Assembly (NCBI GenBank): GCA_033725935.1
Contig: MU867068.1
Span: 124,001 to 188,000, forward strand
Direction of reading: 5' to 3'
Source: Cladorrhinum sp. PSN259
Taxonomy: Eukaryota; Ascomycota; Sordariomycetes; Sordariales; Podosporaceae
Length of the DNA: 64,000 nt
Shown: piece after piece, positions 21,480 through 32,483 of the stretch
Layout of the letters: each line of letters opens with the position of its first letter
How positions within the stretch are numbered: the stretch's first letter is position 1
Position numbers and translations under genes: made by a program
The notes under the pieces: model-generated
Database searches by the model: none
What the model was told of the DNA's origin: nothing
Seen by the model: only the letters and a program-made list of their open reading frames with translations

Positions 21480-24400
21480 TCATTCACTCACACTCCCCTC
21501 ATCGTCATCCAGTTCCTTTTCATCTCCTTCCCGTCGTGAACCCCTAGCAATCAGCCCCATCTCCTCCCTGGTATCCCTCTGAATCCTCAAGAAGTACTTC
21601 CTCAAACTCCTCAACCCCCTAACGAACCCCTTATCAGCCTCCTCGGGATGTCTGGGCGGACAAGCCTTATCCTCCATTGAATCCATGGGAGTGATACAGT
21701 TTGCAAAATCTGCAATCTTAAAGTCAATCTCCTTCGTCTTTGACTTCTTCCTCCTAGGCGCTTCCTCCGTGTCTGTGGCAAAGTCTGTCGTCGAATCCTC
21801 GATGTAATGTGGTTGCTGTTCACTCTCCAAAGGAGCATCGTCCCCATCGTAAAACATCAACAAGCTGGCCGCGTAAAACCTGTACCCGTGAAGCCGCTTG
21901 ATAATCACTTCCAGCTCGTCAAGTTTCCGCAAGACAGTAGGGATGTGTCGAAGAATGGAGGAAGGATCAACGCCGTCATACAAAAACCGGGTGAGAGCCG
22001 ACTGGAACTCGTGTCCCTTCTTCAATTCACGGCCGTAGTACTTGTCCTTGAAGACATAGCTTTGGGTCTTCACATCCCAGACCTGCAACCCGCAGACGCG
22101 CACGCCCAGTTCCCGCGAGGTGGTTTTAGCACACTTGCCTTGCTGGGACTTTTGCTTCTTGGGGTTGGCGTCGACTCCATATTGCCGAGTACCCATCTTG
22201 AGATCCATGATGCATGGTCTCTTCATGCCAGCCGTCAGGTCCTCCAGCAAAAGGAAGTATTCGACTCTCGAATCGCTGGTCTGGGCTTCCTTCGGATTGA
22301 TAGGCCGAGGAATCCTTTTAAATTCGACAGCTGGGCTGGGAAGTCCAGAGTTGGCCGCCGATGTGAGTGCTGAGATATCAGCACTAGCCACATCTTGGCG
22401 CCCATCTCCAGTTCCGTCAGTGATGAGTTTGGGGAGTTCAGATTGTTGCTCTGTTCGGGCTGCTGGTTTCCGAAGGGTCTCTGCTACAATGTCTTCCCGA
22501 GGGCCCTTGTGGCCGATATCATCTGCCTCCTCAAAATATTTGAGGCTTCCACGTTCGTCGCGGACATCATCCGGTTTCCGCCTAAGTCCCGACCCTGAAT
22601 ACCGACGCTTCTTCTTCATGGCCGCAGGTGATGAGCCGGCCAGAATCTCTGGTTCCGGTGCGCTGGTTCCCGTTACATCCTTGGGCGGGTCAACCTCGTC
22701 ATTGGCATAGCTGACATGGTGACCAAGGTCGCTTTGGCTCTGACCGAGGTGGTTGCCGTTAACCTTAATAGGCTTGACTTGGGTGTTGCATTTCTCACAC
22801 GACTCAGTCAGGGTGGGGTCGGAACCTGTGAGCCGAAGAGACTGTTGAAGAGCAGCGCGACGCGGTAACGGGCGCTGATGTCCTTTCCGGTGTCGATGGA
22901 TTGCAATGGGCTGCTTCAGAAAGGCATCATTGAACACCTCATTGCGGAGTTTCTTGTTCACTGTGGTCGCTCCCCAGCTGTGTGCGTGCCTCTCCTGAAG
23001 GCTTGGACGTATGGCATGCTGAGCGGCCGTCGTTGGGGCCTCCGGTTTGTCCCATCCCGTCTTTAACGGAGCTGCCGACGCACTTCTGAAGCGACTTCCA
23101 AGGATGGGAGAAGTGGGCTGCAAAAGATTTCGAGGCAAGATGTGCTGGTTGTCAACAAACGTGACTGTTGGAATTTGTCCCTGGTTATTTTGCAGTGACT
23201 GGCTGATCATCCTTGTCTGGTCAGGCTTGATGGTGTTCTGCGCAGTCTCATCTACTGCTCCGTTTGGCTTGGCATCAGTCTGGACAGGCTCCGACACAGA
23301 GTCGTCTTTACGCATGGTAGACTTCCGGCGTGTCTGCTTCTGGAATGTCACGTTCAAGACTCCAATATACCTAATCAACATGTAAGCAGATGCTCTCATG
23401 TAATAATGGATGGGGAAGACGTACCTTGGCAAGAAAGCAAGAAGGTCACGATGATATCTTTCAATTTTCTCGTAAAACTCATTTTCCCTGTTGTTTAGCT
23501 GCTTGCACACGGCACGCTTCGAGAACCTCCAGAGGGTAGTATGCCCTCCGACTTGGTGTTTATAAGGAATCAGTTCAATAGCCTCCAATGGTTGCTTTGG
23601 CTCCCATTGGTGGTCATGTACGTTTTCTTCATGATATTGAGAAACGGGACGGGACGGTTTGAATGGTTGGACGGCAGATTCATCAGCAACCGTTGGTTGA
23701 TCGGGTTGGGTGAGAGCTAGTTTTGGTGCTACATTAGAGCCAGCGGCAGGCTCTGGCCTAAGATTCTTCTTAACATCGCTCTCCTCCTCATTCTGCTCAG
23801 GCTCTGGCTCGTCAGCCTTGACAAGCCACGGGTGCCCGTCGTCATGACGGGAGAGCTTCCTCGAGGGAGCAGTTCTCATCGGGACGCCAGACACTGGAGC
23901 CGGCTCCTCTGATTGCTCAGGGACCTGATGTGGCAAAAACACTGCAGACGAAATCTTTTCCTCCCCAGACTCTTCGCCATCCTCAACAACACTGTCCTCA
24001 GCCCCAACGTTAACTTCCGACATTCGCCGTAGCTCAAATTTAGGAGCCGGCTTCTCGGTCTGTAAAGCACGCTGGGCTTGATCATCCAGCTTGCGAGACG
24101 ACCCAGAGGCTTTGACAGGGCTTCGAATCGCGAGCTCGCTGCGCTCGAGCAGAAAGTAATCCTCGGGTGACTCTCTGATAGTCTTGGCTGCTGGTGAGCG
24201 CGCGGGAATCGTCCGGGCCCTAGCAGGCGATTCAGCCACGGAAGGTATGTCATCGGGGGCCCGGGCTTCCTTCACGTCCTCTATTTCTCCAGGCGCCTCA
24301 GTCTCGGCGCCAGCATCACCTGCACCTTGTGGCTTCTCCCGCGGGAAGGTTGCGGAACGACCATCCTTTCGCTTCCCCTTCTCTTCGGGGAGACCCTCTT

Positions 24401-25220
24401 TGAAGAAACGAAGACTGTGACTAGCCTTTCGACTGCGCGCATTGGGCTCGACGCCTGCTAGTACCTCAGTGATGGACTTTTCAACCTGGCCGTTTTCAAC
24501 ATTCTCCACATCTTCTGACCCTATAGACCATGCTTTTTCAGGGCCCATCGAAACACGGTGTTCGGACTTCCATGCTCTAGGCTGCGGTCGGGGGTCCAAT
24601 GCAGCGCTCTTGTCGCCGCCCGCATCGTGGAGGATTGAGATGGGAGACTCGGTATGGAGGCTATGGCCGCCGCCGGCATCTTTGTTCTTGGCGAGGTACT
24701 CGCGATGGCCGTTAAGCATCGAGTTGACTTCGCCGAGATCAAGTCTACCATAGGCAGGCGGGGCGATGCTAGTGGTAGTAGTGATAGTAGAAGAAGACAT
24801 GGCAGCAGGCTTTCGAGGAGAAAGATGAGGTGTTATTTCTTCAGATTCGGGGTTGAGTGATGCGCCATTGTGCGACTCGAGTTGGGGTGGGATACCGCGA
24901 GCTGTTGCAAGAGCTTGGGTCAGTAAGGAGGGACCAAGTGGTCTTTGTAAAACAGCAGGGCCGCGGCCATATTTTAGCTGATCTGCAGAGGGTGGGTGTG
25001 GTGGTGGTTGTGGTTGTTGAGCTGCATGGGTTGTAGTGACAGGGCCGGGACTTGGTGGTACCGGAGCAGCAAGCGACCCTTCTTCTTCGTGTCGCTGCGA
25101 TTGTTCTTTTATGTCGACGACATCTTGGGGTGGCGGAGGCGCGGGCGCGCAGGAAGGGGACTCGTCAGAAGAAGGGAGCGCAGGTGCGGCATTTTCGGAT
25201 GAATAAGGAGGGTTGGACAT
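21480..25220 (-). CDS. KCS1: Inositol hexakisphosphate kinase, Kcs1 type
   Basis: Exons 25220..23425 and 23370..21480 encode 1228 residues. The first 550 residues are Pro/Glu/Ser-rich and probably disordered. The kinase signature follows: QVGGHTTLWRF and NNRENEFYEKI near 560-590, the inositol-phosphate-kinase motif PCIMDLKMGTRQYG near 985, and EIDFKIADFANC near 1149. Kcs1 enzymes make diphosphoinositol phosphates (5-InsP7) that affect phosphate sensing, vacuole and stress responses. The 54-nt intron (donor GTACGT, acceptor GATTAG) has no stop and is divisible by three, so an unspliced reading stays open; splicing gives LPR-YIGVLNVTFQK, the family pattern. I chose the ATG at 25220 (MSNPPYSS); an upstream in-frame ATG at 25463 adds 81 residues that look like leader sequence. 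Confidence 0.88.
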   Translation of the reverse strand: MSNPPYSSENAAPALPSSDESPSCAPAPPPPQDVVDIKEQSQRHEEEGSLAAPVPPSPGPVTTTHAAQQPQPPPHPPSADQLKYGRGPAVLQRPLGPSLLTQALATARGIPPQLESHNGASLNPESEEITPHLSPRKPAAMSSSTITTTTSIAPPAYGRLDLGEVNSMLNGHREYLAKNKDAGGGHSLHTESPISILHDAGGDKSAALDPRPQPRAWKSEHRVSMGPEKAWSIGSEDVENVENGQVEKSITEVLAGVEPNARSRKASHSLRFFKEGLPEEKGKRKDGRSATFPREKPQGAGDAGAETEAPGEIEDVKEARAPDDIPSVAESPARARTIPARSPAAKTIRESPEDYFLLERSELAIRSPVKASGSSRKLDDQAQRALQTEKPAPKFELRRMSEVNVGAEDSVVEDGEESGEEKISSAVFLPHQVPEQSEEPAPVSGVPMRTAPSRKLSRHDDGHPWLVKADEPEPEQNEEESDVKKNLRPEPAAGSNVAPKLALTQPDQPTVADESAVQPFKPSRPVSQYHEENVHDHQWEPKQPLEAIELIPYKHQVGGHTTLWRFSKRAVCKQLNNRENEFYEKIERYHRDLLAFLPRYVFPIHYYMRASAYMLIRYIGVLNVTFQKQTRRKSTMRKDDSVSEPVQTDAKPNGAVDETAQNTIKPDQTRMISQSLQNNQGQIPTVTFVDNQHILPRNLLQPTSPILGSRFRSASAAPLKTGWDKPEAPTTAAQHAIRPSLQERHAHSWGATTVNKKLRNEVFNDAFLKQPIAIHRHRKGHQRPLPRRAALQQSLRLTGSDPTLTESCEKCNTQVKPIKVNGNHLGQSQSDLGHHVSYANDEVDPPKDVTGTSAPEPEILAGSSPAAMKKKRRYSGSGLRRKPDDVRDERGSLKYFEEADDIGHKGPREDIVAETLRKPAARTEQQSELPKLITDGTGDGRQDVASADISALTSAANSGLPSPAVEFKRIPRPINPKEAQTSDSRVEYFLLLEDLTAGMKRPCIMDLKMGTRQYGVDANPKKQKSQQGKCAKTTSRELGVRVCGLQVWDVKTQSYVFKDKYYGRELKKGHEFQSALTRFLYDGVDPSSILRHIPTVLRKLDELEVIIKRLHGYRFYAASLLMFYDGDDAPLESEQQPHYIEDSTTDFATDTEEAPRRKKSKTKEIDFKIADFANCITPMDSMEDKACPPRHPEEADKGFVRGLRSLRKYFLRIQRDTREEMGLIARGSRREGDEKELDDDEGSVSE

Positions 25221-27444
25221 GAGGAGGTGAACATTTGGCGGCGCTGGGTGGGAAAGTGGGAGAATGAACCGACCGGGTTGCTGTTTGGTGGTTTTTGGGT
25301 GGGAAAGGTTAAGGTTGGTGGTTTTCGGGAAACCTTGCTCACTTTGCTTTGGGTTGGCCCAGCTTGTGCACCTGCAGTGGATCAACAGGCTCCTCGGCTT
25401 TCCTTGGCTTTTCAGATGCCCATGTACGGAATCCGGTGTACCCAAATTACCCCAAAAATGCACTTTTTACAGATTACAGCAAAAAGCCAAATGATGTATA
25501 CCACAAGTATCTCTAACGCAAAGGTACAGGAAGATGGAACGGATGGATGGATTGAAGAGGGTGTTGTGTCTTTCTTCACCGTCACTTTGTGGAATTGGGC
25601 GAATCTCATTGGGCCTCACTGACGTTGTTGTCCAACAATCACCACTGAGACTTGTCTCCTTCGAGTATAGCCTCCCATGCACCCTTTCCGGACCGCTCCC
25701 ACCAGAACATCCACAAAACCCACGTTGTTCCTGCTTGGCTTGTTTGGAACGTTCTCTGGCCGACGACGGAGATGCTGCGGATGCACCACATGCACACTGA
25801 TAACTGTCGGCCGGTTCCTTGCAACCCATCTCCACCACGATGCAAGGAAGTCCTGATAAGCATCGCATCTCTTCTCCTCCAAATATCACATTCCTCAGAG
25901 AAATCACGTTGCCATGCTCTGGCACACCACAGGCAGAATGGGGAGAAAGGAAGGCTTCCCATTGGCGACCCACATTGTCTCGGCATTTACCTCAAGGCCC
26001 CTCACCTAGATATCATCCCGAGATGCGAGATCCCTTGTTTGCTCAGGCGGCCTCACCTCACAGAGAGATGTGATTGTCCGAGATGCTCTCCGAAATCGCA
26101 TGTTCTCTTGTCTTTTATCAGGACCGCTACCAAAACCTGCTTTCGGGACCCCTCCTCTTGTCCTACCCTACCTTCCCATCAATACAGTCTGGTATCATTT
26201 TGCACATTGTTTTCCCGCTAATCGCCTGATATCTAGGAGCCAAGCATTTTGAATTATGCTACTTATCAATCGTAATTGTGGCTCGGGCCAGCAATGCCGT
26301 CTGCGCCATTCTGGGGCCGATATGTTTTTGCCCGACGACCGTTTCCCTGCAAGACATGCTCGACTCTTTCAGCCCAAGAACTGACAGCCACCAATCAAGC
26401 AACAACGTGCTCTCCACGCATCGCTCAGCAAGCCGGTACACATCCTGGCATAATGGGGCTGTTTGTCAACGACTTAATCTTCCGTGCTCGATATTTCCAA
26501 TATTTGTCAAAAGACAAAAGGATTTGGGTGGCTCGGGTATCAAAGGTGACGAATCTCGGGACATATTCCGCCGGACATGTAAGTAACCAACCACACCGTC
26601 CAAACTATCCACGAGTAGTCTAGGGTCAAGGATTTCGGCAATCCCATCTCGCAGCTTCATCGACAAGGCTCTCAAATATGATCTTCATGCTTTAGTGTGA
26701 TGACTCAACCAACTTTAAAACAACGTGCCCAACCAGAACTTTTGGTCCGTCAATTTGATGGGGCTCCCTTGCACGACCTGACCGTATGAGCCGTTGGACT
26801 CCTTCCGCACCACATTTCGACAGCTGCGAGGTCTAGATTGCCGCCTCAGCCGCCTAACAATCAATGCCTAACAGCCGACGATAACCCGGTCAATTGGGAA
26901 TTCACAGATGGGAGGGAAATGAGGGGAAGGAGGCATCGATGATGGTGTGAACTCGAATATCACTCAAAGGAGCACCACGATCTCATGGTGTTCCCACACA
27001 ACATCGCATTACAATTAGAGACTCCCACTTCCCTCCATCAACGGCAAGGTCTATCTCATTGCCACTTGAAACCCATCTCAGCGAGATATGCTCCTCGATA
27101 CCTTTCTCCCTCCCTTCTTCATTCGCGGACGCCGGAGCCCTTTGTCCGCTCAGATATCGTGCCAAGCGAACAAAAACCAGTGGGTCATGGCATTGATGGC
27201 ATCGTTCAACAACATTTCGCGATTCGACCACGTGGTCTCGGCGAGGACGGTCCTCCTGTAACACGATGCAAGAGGGGTAGGATATGCACGGTGCAGCTGG
27301 GAGAGTGAATAATCCCATTACTCAACAAGGTGCAGGGGCTTGGGGAGTCGTGTTGTTCAGGTCTCGAAAAGGGTTTGACAAGGCAACAATCTTTTCTAAG
27401 GCAGAACTCCTACAATAAGTTAATGCCACAGCATCGTGCAACTG
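25221..27444. other. Intergenic region between KCS1 and the HeLo gene
   Basis: This should hold the KCS1 promoter and leader and the 3' flank of the HeLo-domain gene. A perfect 12-bp palindrome GACCACGTGGTC is at 27226-27237. Open frames are short and mutually overlapping, with no domain features. Confidence 0.55.
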
Positions 27445-28587
27445 TTAGCCACGAAACCTCATCAACCTTCTATAACGGTACGGCTGAAGAAGCCCAAACA
27501 GTGCAGAATGAGGAACCCTCAGGCGGGTGACACGCATCATCTCGCTTGCAACATTAGCGGCAGCGGCGGCAGCAACGGTATGGTGTCTCTTCAACGCCGA
27601 CTTGGTAGAGTATCCCTTCCTCCGCGAGGTGAACAGCTCGATCATGGATGCTTGGCGGTTTTTATGGATTCCTAGTTGTGCTGCTGCTGCTGTCGTCTCA
27701 TTACTCGGAGTGGGAAAGGCAGCGGCAAAGGCAGTGGTAGCCTCAGCTTCAGCATCAAGATCTGCTGCTCGCCTGCTGAATCGTTTCTGCCTTTGTGCGC
27801 CGTAGATGAGCTCCCTGAAGGACGGGCCAAGGTCGGCTTCAAGGAGCGGGACAGAGGCTGTTGAAGAGTTGGCGGCGGCGGCGGCGGCGGTGGCGGACTG
27901 AATCATTCTCTTCAACTTGTTTGCTCCTTCGTTGTTCATCAAGTCTAGGAGGCGCTGAAGGCCATGGTTACATCTCGTCAAGTCCTCCAGCAACCTCCTG
28001 CTCTCTTGTCTTCCCGATGTCGCCCACCTTACTGCGTCCCAGGGATTTTTCTTCTTATCTTTCTCCTCTTCTAGGGTTTGGGTGTCTGAGGGTGGCTGTT
28101 GTGGCTCTTTTTCTTGTTCGCCGAGCTCATTGTGGTGTCGGCTTCTGAATTTGCTCAGACGAGCCTTGAGCTTATCCCTCGTTCCCATCGATTTAGTACG
28201 AACGGCGCCGTAGCTTTGTAGAAAGGTTTGGGTTTCGTTCAGGGTCTTTGTCTTCAGCTTCATGATGTTTTCGATGTTTGTTGTGAGCATCTTTCCCGTC
28301 ATGCCCGAGCCTATTTCCAGCTTGTCGACGTCGCTAGTACCTAAAGCTGGAAGTTCTGCACCTGCATCGCCCGACAGCTCTACGGCTGCGTCTTCGATCT
28401 TCTTTGCCAGGTCGCCCATGTCCATCACCTCACACCAGAGGCAGAAGGCGACGCGTTCGGTCTCCACGTAGGTGACGAAGCTTTTGAGGTCGTTTGAGAT
28501 TCGTTTGCCGTCCGAGACGAGTGTCTGCAAATCCACCCAGGCTTTGGCTACGCCCAAAACGGCGAGGGTGAGGCTTACTGGTTCCAT
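27445..28587 (-). CDS. Stand-alone HeLo-domain protein (HET-S-like N-terminus)
   Basis: A single 380-residue frame. The N-terminus has the HeLo pattern: a hydrophobic first helix (residues 1-20, EPVSLTLAVLGVAKAWVDL), a second helix with DGKRISNDLKSFVTYVETERVAF, and a later Trp-containing helix (NPWDAVRWATSG, 181-192) followed by LLEDLTRCNHGLQRLL. HeLo domains are the toxic, membrane-permeabilising modules of HET-S-type heterokaryon incompatibility and of some NLR-linked effectors. The C-terminal half is Ala-rich and basic; I see no HET-S-like amyloid motif and no NACHT/NB-ARC domain. No NLR or partner gene is in the flanking 1.5-2.2 kb. The C-terminus (360-380) reads through Arg-rich sequence and its true end is uncertain. 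A cell-death or allorecognition role is inferred from the domain alone. Confidence 0.65.
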   Translation of the reverse strand: MEPVSLTLAVLGVAKAWVDLQTLVSDGKRISNDLKSFVTYVETERVAFCLWCEVMDMGDLAKKIEDAAVELSGDAGAELPALGTSDVDKLEIGSGMTGKMLTTNIENIMKLKTKTLNETQTFLQSYGAVRTKSMGTRDKLKARLSKFRSRHHNELGEQEKEPQQPPSDTQTLEEEKDKKKNPWDAVRWATSGRQESRRLLEDLTRCNHGLQRLLDLMNNEGANKLKRMIQSATAAAAAANSSTASVPLLEADLGPSFRELIYGAQRQKRFSRRAADLDAEAEATTAFAAAFPTPSNETTAAAAQLGIHKNRQASMIELFTSRRKGYSTKSALKRHHTVAAAAAANVASEMMRVTRLRVPHSALFGLLQPYRYRRLMRFRG

Positions 28588-30090
28588 GACTGACTGGTTA
28601 TCGTTATAGTTCGAAAATAGAAGACTTGGAAGTTTTGTTGACGAGACCGAAGAATGAGTTGGAAGAGAAAATAATTTCTTTCCGCATTAGAGAAAAAGTG
28701 TTTAAATGCGAAAAGTATCTCTTGATATAAACACAAAGAGCGTGGAGGATGAGACAGAGCCTAACCTAGCTAATCTGCACCATCAGGCTGCGGCTTAGCC
28801 TCTTTGATACACCCGCATCGCAGGAAGTATTTGATGGTACGTCGAATCAAATCATGCCAGTTGGTAAATCAAATTTAAGAAAGAAAAACAAAACAAAAAA
28901 GAATTTTGAAAAGAGCCAAAAACTTTCTTCTCAATTGTCTTGAAGCGCACAAGAAGATGCCCACATGAATTTCTTTTTAAAAATCTTATGCGAGCCTTTT
29001 GTGTAGCTCTTAATCAGTCAAGTGTAGCTGACGAAAGTCAGCATAGTTCGTTCCACCTTGGTAAAAACAAAATCCAATGAGTGTTTTTACCGCCGTGCCC
29101 ACAACGGTGATAACATGAGAAAAGCCACGGAAAAAAAGATTATAAATATAAGCATGAAAAAGGGGGGAAAAAGACACCAAGCTAATCTACTCTTTCAGTC
29201 TCTTTTTTTCTTGAGAAGGACTTAGAAAAAAGCCAGCTACCTACGTAGCTAGATAACCCAAGTCTCCAGCAAAGAAACAATCAACATACGACCATACCTC
29301 CAAGAAAAACTCGGCATCCCGTCCGCTCTGCCCCTAGATAAGTCTGGAAAGGGCTAGATCAGTACCTAGGTCGGGTGACCACTGGGGAATCCCTGGTGTT
29401 GTATGTTTCCTTTTTTTGGGTTTGGATCCCTTCATTTTGATTGCTCCGATATTGAGCAAAGACAAGTACAGTATACAAGATCAACAAAATCACCTGTAAT
29501 AGAGAAGAGGGCATACAGGGATTGGATGGGATGGGATGGTAGATGTATACCAAGAATGGAGGTTACTTATATCATGAAATACTTGTGTTTTTCAGGGGTT
29601 ATCATACATCACCAGAATCAAGATAAACATAAAGTCAGAAAACAAAGCATAATCATATTAACCCAGTTCCGTGGTTTGAAGAAGAACCACATAAAAGCCA
29701 TCTTCCGTGGTATATGGTTCAGCAGCAGCAGCAGCCTGAAACAGAAACAGAAACTTGGTATCGTTGCTTTATTCCTTCTTCTTCTGTCATTTACCATCTT
29801 ATTCATCCTACTATACAAAGCTTAAAAAAACTAAAAAGAAATGATGAAAAGTATCATCATACAAAACAGGAGTTAAGTGCGTGTCAACAGCAAATACCCC
29901 AAATAATTTGCTTTTTTTGGTGGTTTGTGATTCCCACGTAAAACCGGTTCACATATATCACCGTACCGTATAACGGACCACCAGAAATAATTATATGGTG
30001 TCCAGAGTTATCCAAACAGCAGTTTCAGGTCCTCATGTTACAAGGCTCAGTCAGCCAGCCGGCCGGCCAGCCACCACCACCACCACCCTT
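28588..30090. other. Intergenic region between HeLo gene and PMP47
   Basis: AT-rich non-coding sequence with the HeLo gene promoter and the 3' flank of the carrier gene. A CAG run near 29721-29735 and scattered A/T tracts are present. The open frames seen have no recognisable features. Confidence 0.6.
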
Positions 30091-31130
30091 TTAAGCAGTG
30101 AGAGCCTTCCTCGCTACGGACCCTCTCAACCTAACAGAGTACTTGTAAAGCACATCCTTGAAGGCGAACAAGCAAGCGGCAGTCACGACGCTCTGAGTGA
30201 CCTTGGGTCCGATACCTGTTTTCCTGTGTCAGCATTTTTCCTTCTACATTGGGTTTCAGTTGTAAACTCACCCCTATACAGCCCAGCATACCCCTCCTCC
30301 CTGACAACTCTCTTCAACGCCTCAGTGACGCCCTCCTTCTTACCAGTCCCGCTCTGAACGTGCATCTGACTCTTGACCGTAATATAAGGGTACGTAACGC
30401 TGGTAGCAAACAACTTGCCCAGCGCTCCCAAAAAGAAGGCAACAGCAGGCGTGATCCTCCTCTTCTTCTCGAGAGCATTCTTCATCTGCTCAAAGAGGGT
30501 ATACTGCAAAATGGGATTAATGACCAGCACGAGCGCGGGAACGACACCAGCGAACAGCGCCTGAGGCCCCTCCTTTTGCAGGAGCGACAAGAGAGTCCCG
30601 ATGGTGCTCAGTCTCTTTTGAGGCTTGGGCTTGTGCTGTTCTCCGCCCGCCTCGAGATCTGACCCGTCCTTCTCGTCCTTCTCCTCGGCAGATTTCCGGG
30701 TGGTCATGCGGGTGTTCACGACCCAGATAGGGTTGGTAAGAATAACAGTCGCAGAGCCGGCGATGGCTCCGGCAATCATGGACTCGACCGTGGTCAGCTT
30801 CTTTGACGCACGGCCGGCCTTCTCGGCTGCGGTCTCGAAGAAGGCGCGCGTCCATTCGTACCAGTAATAGTAGACAAAGTTGGTGACGGAGATGCCGAAG
30901 AGGGCGGAGGAGAGGCCCGAGTAAAGACCGGAGACGCCCTCGCGGGCTACGATATTTTGGACGGCGGCGAGGAATGCTGTCTCGGCGCGCTTGGATTCTA
31001 CTTGGGCGCGGGTGGACAAGGTGATGAGCGGGTATGTGAGGGCCATGGAGAGGATGCCGCCTCCGGCGCCGGCGAGCGCGTGGGCGACATTGTCGTTTTG
31101 GGGGAGGACCGGTTTGGATTGGGCTGACAT
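30091..31130 (-). CDS. ANT1: Peroxisomal adenine nucleotide carrier, PMP47/Ant1 type
   Basis: Exons 31130..30272 and 30215..30091 encode 327 residues. The 56-nt intron has donor GTGAGT and acceptor AACAG, and joins LYRG to IGPKVTQ. It is a mitochondrial-carrier-family protein with three repeats bearing PxxxxxxRxQ-type signatures: TYPLITLSTRAQVE, TNPIWVVNTRMT and TYPYITVKSQMHVQ. The first signature and LAGAGGGILSMALTYPL match PMP47/Ant1, which imports ATP into peroxisomes for fatty-acyl-CoA activation. The loop between helices 3 and 4 has a long charged insert (KSAEEKDEKDGSDLEAGG). The frame continues upstream to another Met, but MSAQSKPVLPQNDNVAHAL is the natural start. The promoter region is shared with the divergent Abp2 gene. 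Confidence 0.86.
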
Positions 31131-32483
31131 TGTAGATTGTGTGTCGTGGTGGTGGTGGAGGTGGGTATCAAAGTGAGGAAGGGGAGAGGAACAAAGAAAG
31201 AAATGGGGATATGATGGCGCGCGTGGGGGAAACCGATGCAAGATGGATTGGGGGGAGCGTGGTTATATTTTATTCAGACGAGTTTTGGAAATTAACAAGG
31301 AGTCTTTGCCATGATAATAATGCGACGAGAAGAATGATCATGAATATGAAATGATAGCAGAAGTCCAAAAGGATGCTTGCTGCCGAGGTCCGAATGATTG
31401 AATGAATGCGGGACACACGCGACGCTAGGGACAATGCTTGCCCTTGTTTGGGGAAATGCGCCTGAACGGATTGACCCGAGCTATGGCGACGTCACTCCCA
31501 CATTGCCGGTGCGGGTTTTGGCGGCGTTTCGTTTGGGGTTGGTCTGGGGAAAACCTGGGGCATGTGAAAATGAGAGGGGGGAAAGGAAACAGGTGATCAG
31601 TTTTTATATAAGATGGTCGGATGAGAATGGGGTTTAGTTTTTATACACTAGGATATTCATTCAATATTCCAAAATTCCGATTTTGACATCTCTCATCCAT
31701 CTTTGTAGAGTTTCATTACTTGTTGTTTTGGTCTCAGTTTTGCTTATATCATTTATTCGACATCTCATTCAAATTGACGATTGCGAACTGTGGGGAATTG
31801 GGCTCCCATGAGCTGAACCCAGCGACCGAGTCATCCTTGAGCTAGCTGAAGCTTATTGACTGAAGCTGGACAGCAAACCAAAAAATATATATAAACTCTC
31901 CCAGATCCCAGAGCAAAATGTTGCAAGAAACTGGGAACCTGTCGGATATTGATTTGGGAAATGGGTCGTTGATTGAAAAGGGAAACGAAAAGTGGCCCCT
32001 AAATTGCTGCATGTGACAACCGGCAAGTCATCGGAATCCATCACCCCGAACCATCCATCACGTTTTGACAGTGCCTTGACAGTGCAGTTCAGTTCAGCCA
32101 CTGTGCCTTCCCCATGCTTGGCAGTTTCTATTTTGGGCACCTTGGGTGTCTCAGACTAACACTGATTAGGATTGGAGCATGGGTGCTGCTGGACGCCAGT
32201 GAACTGACAGTTTTACCCCTTCGCAGAAACACCATCTTCAAAAGTAATCGTCCTTTAGTGCATCCCACTTTTTGTTTGTATTTGTATATATTGTTTCAAA
32301 TGACGAGCGTTTCTCAGCATCTTTTCTTTCCGTAATGCGCCATCTTCTGGGTGAAGATTCATTCCTATTCCCAATCACATCAGCATTCTCCCATCGTCAA
32401 ACATCAAACTTACGCCTAGTCTGACAAACACTTGAAGCTGGAAATGGGAGCGCGACAGAGTGTGAATTTATCAACAAGGTGAC
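31131..32483. other. Divergent promoter region PMP47 / Abp2
   Basis: 1.35 kb between two divergent starts, AT-rich in the middle. No coding feature is supported and I could not assign specific sites. Confidence 0.55.
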
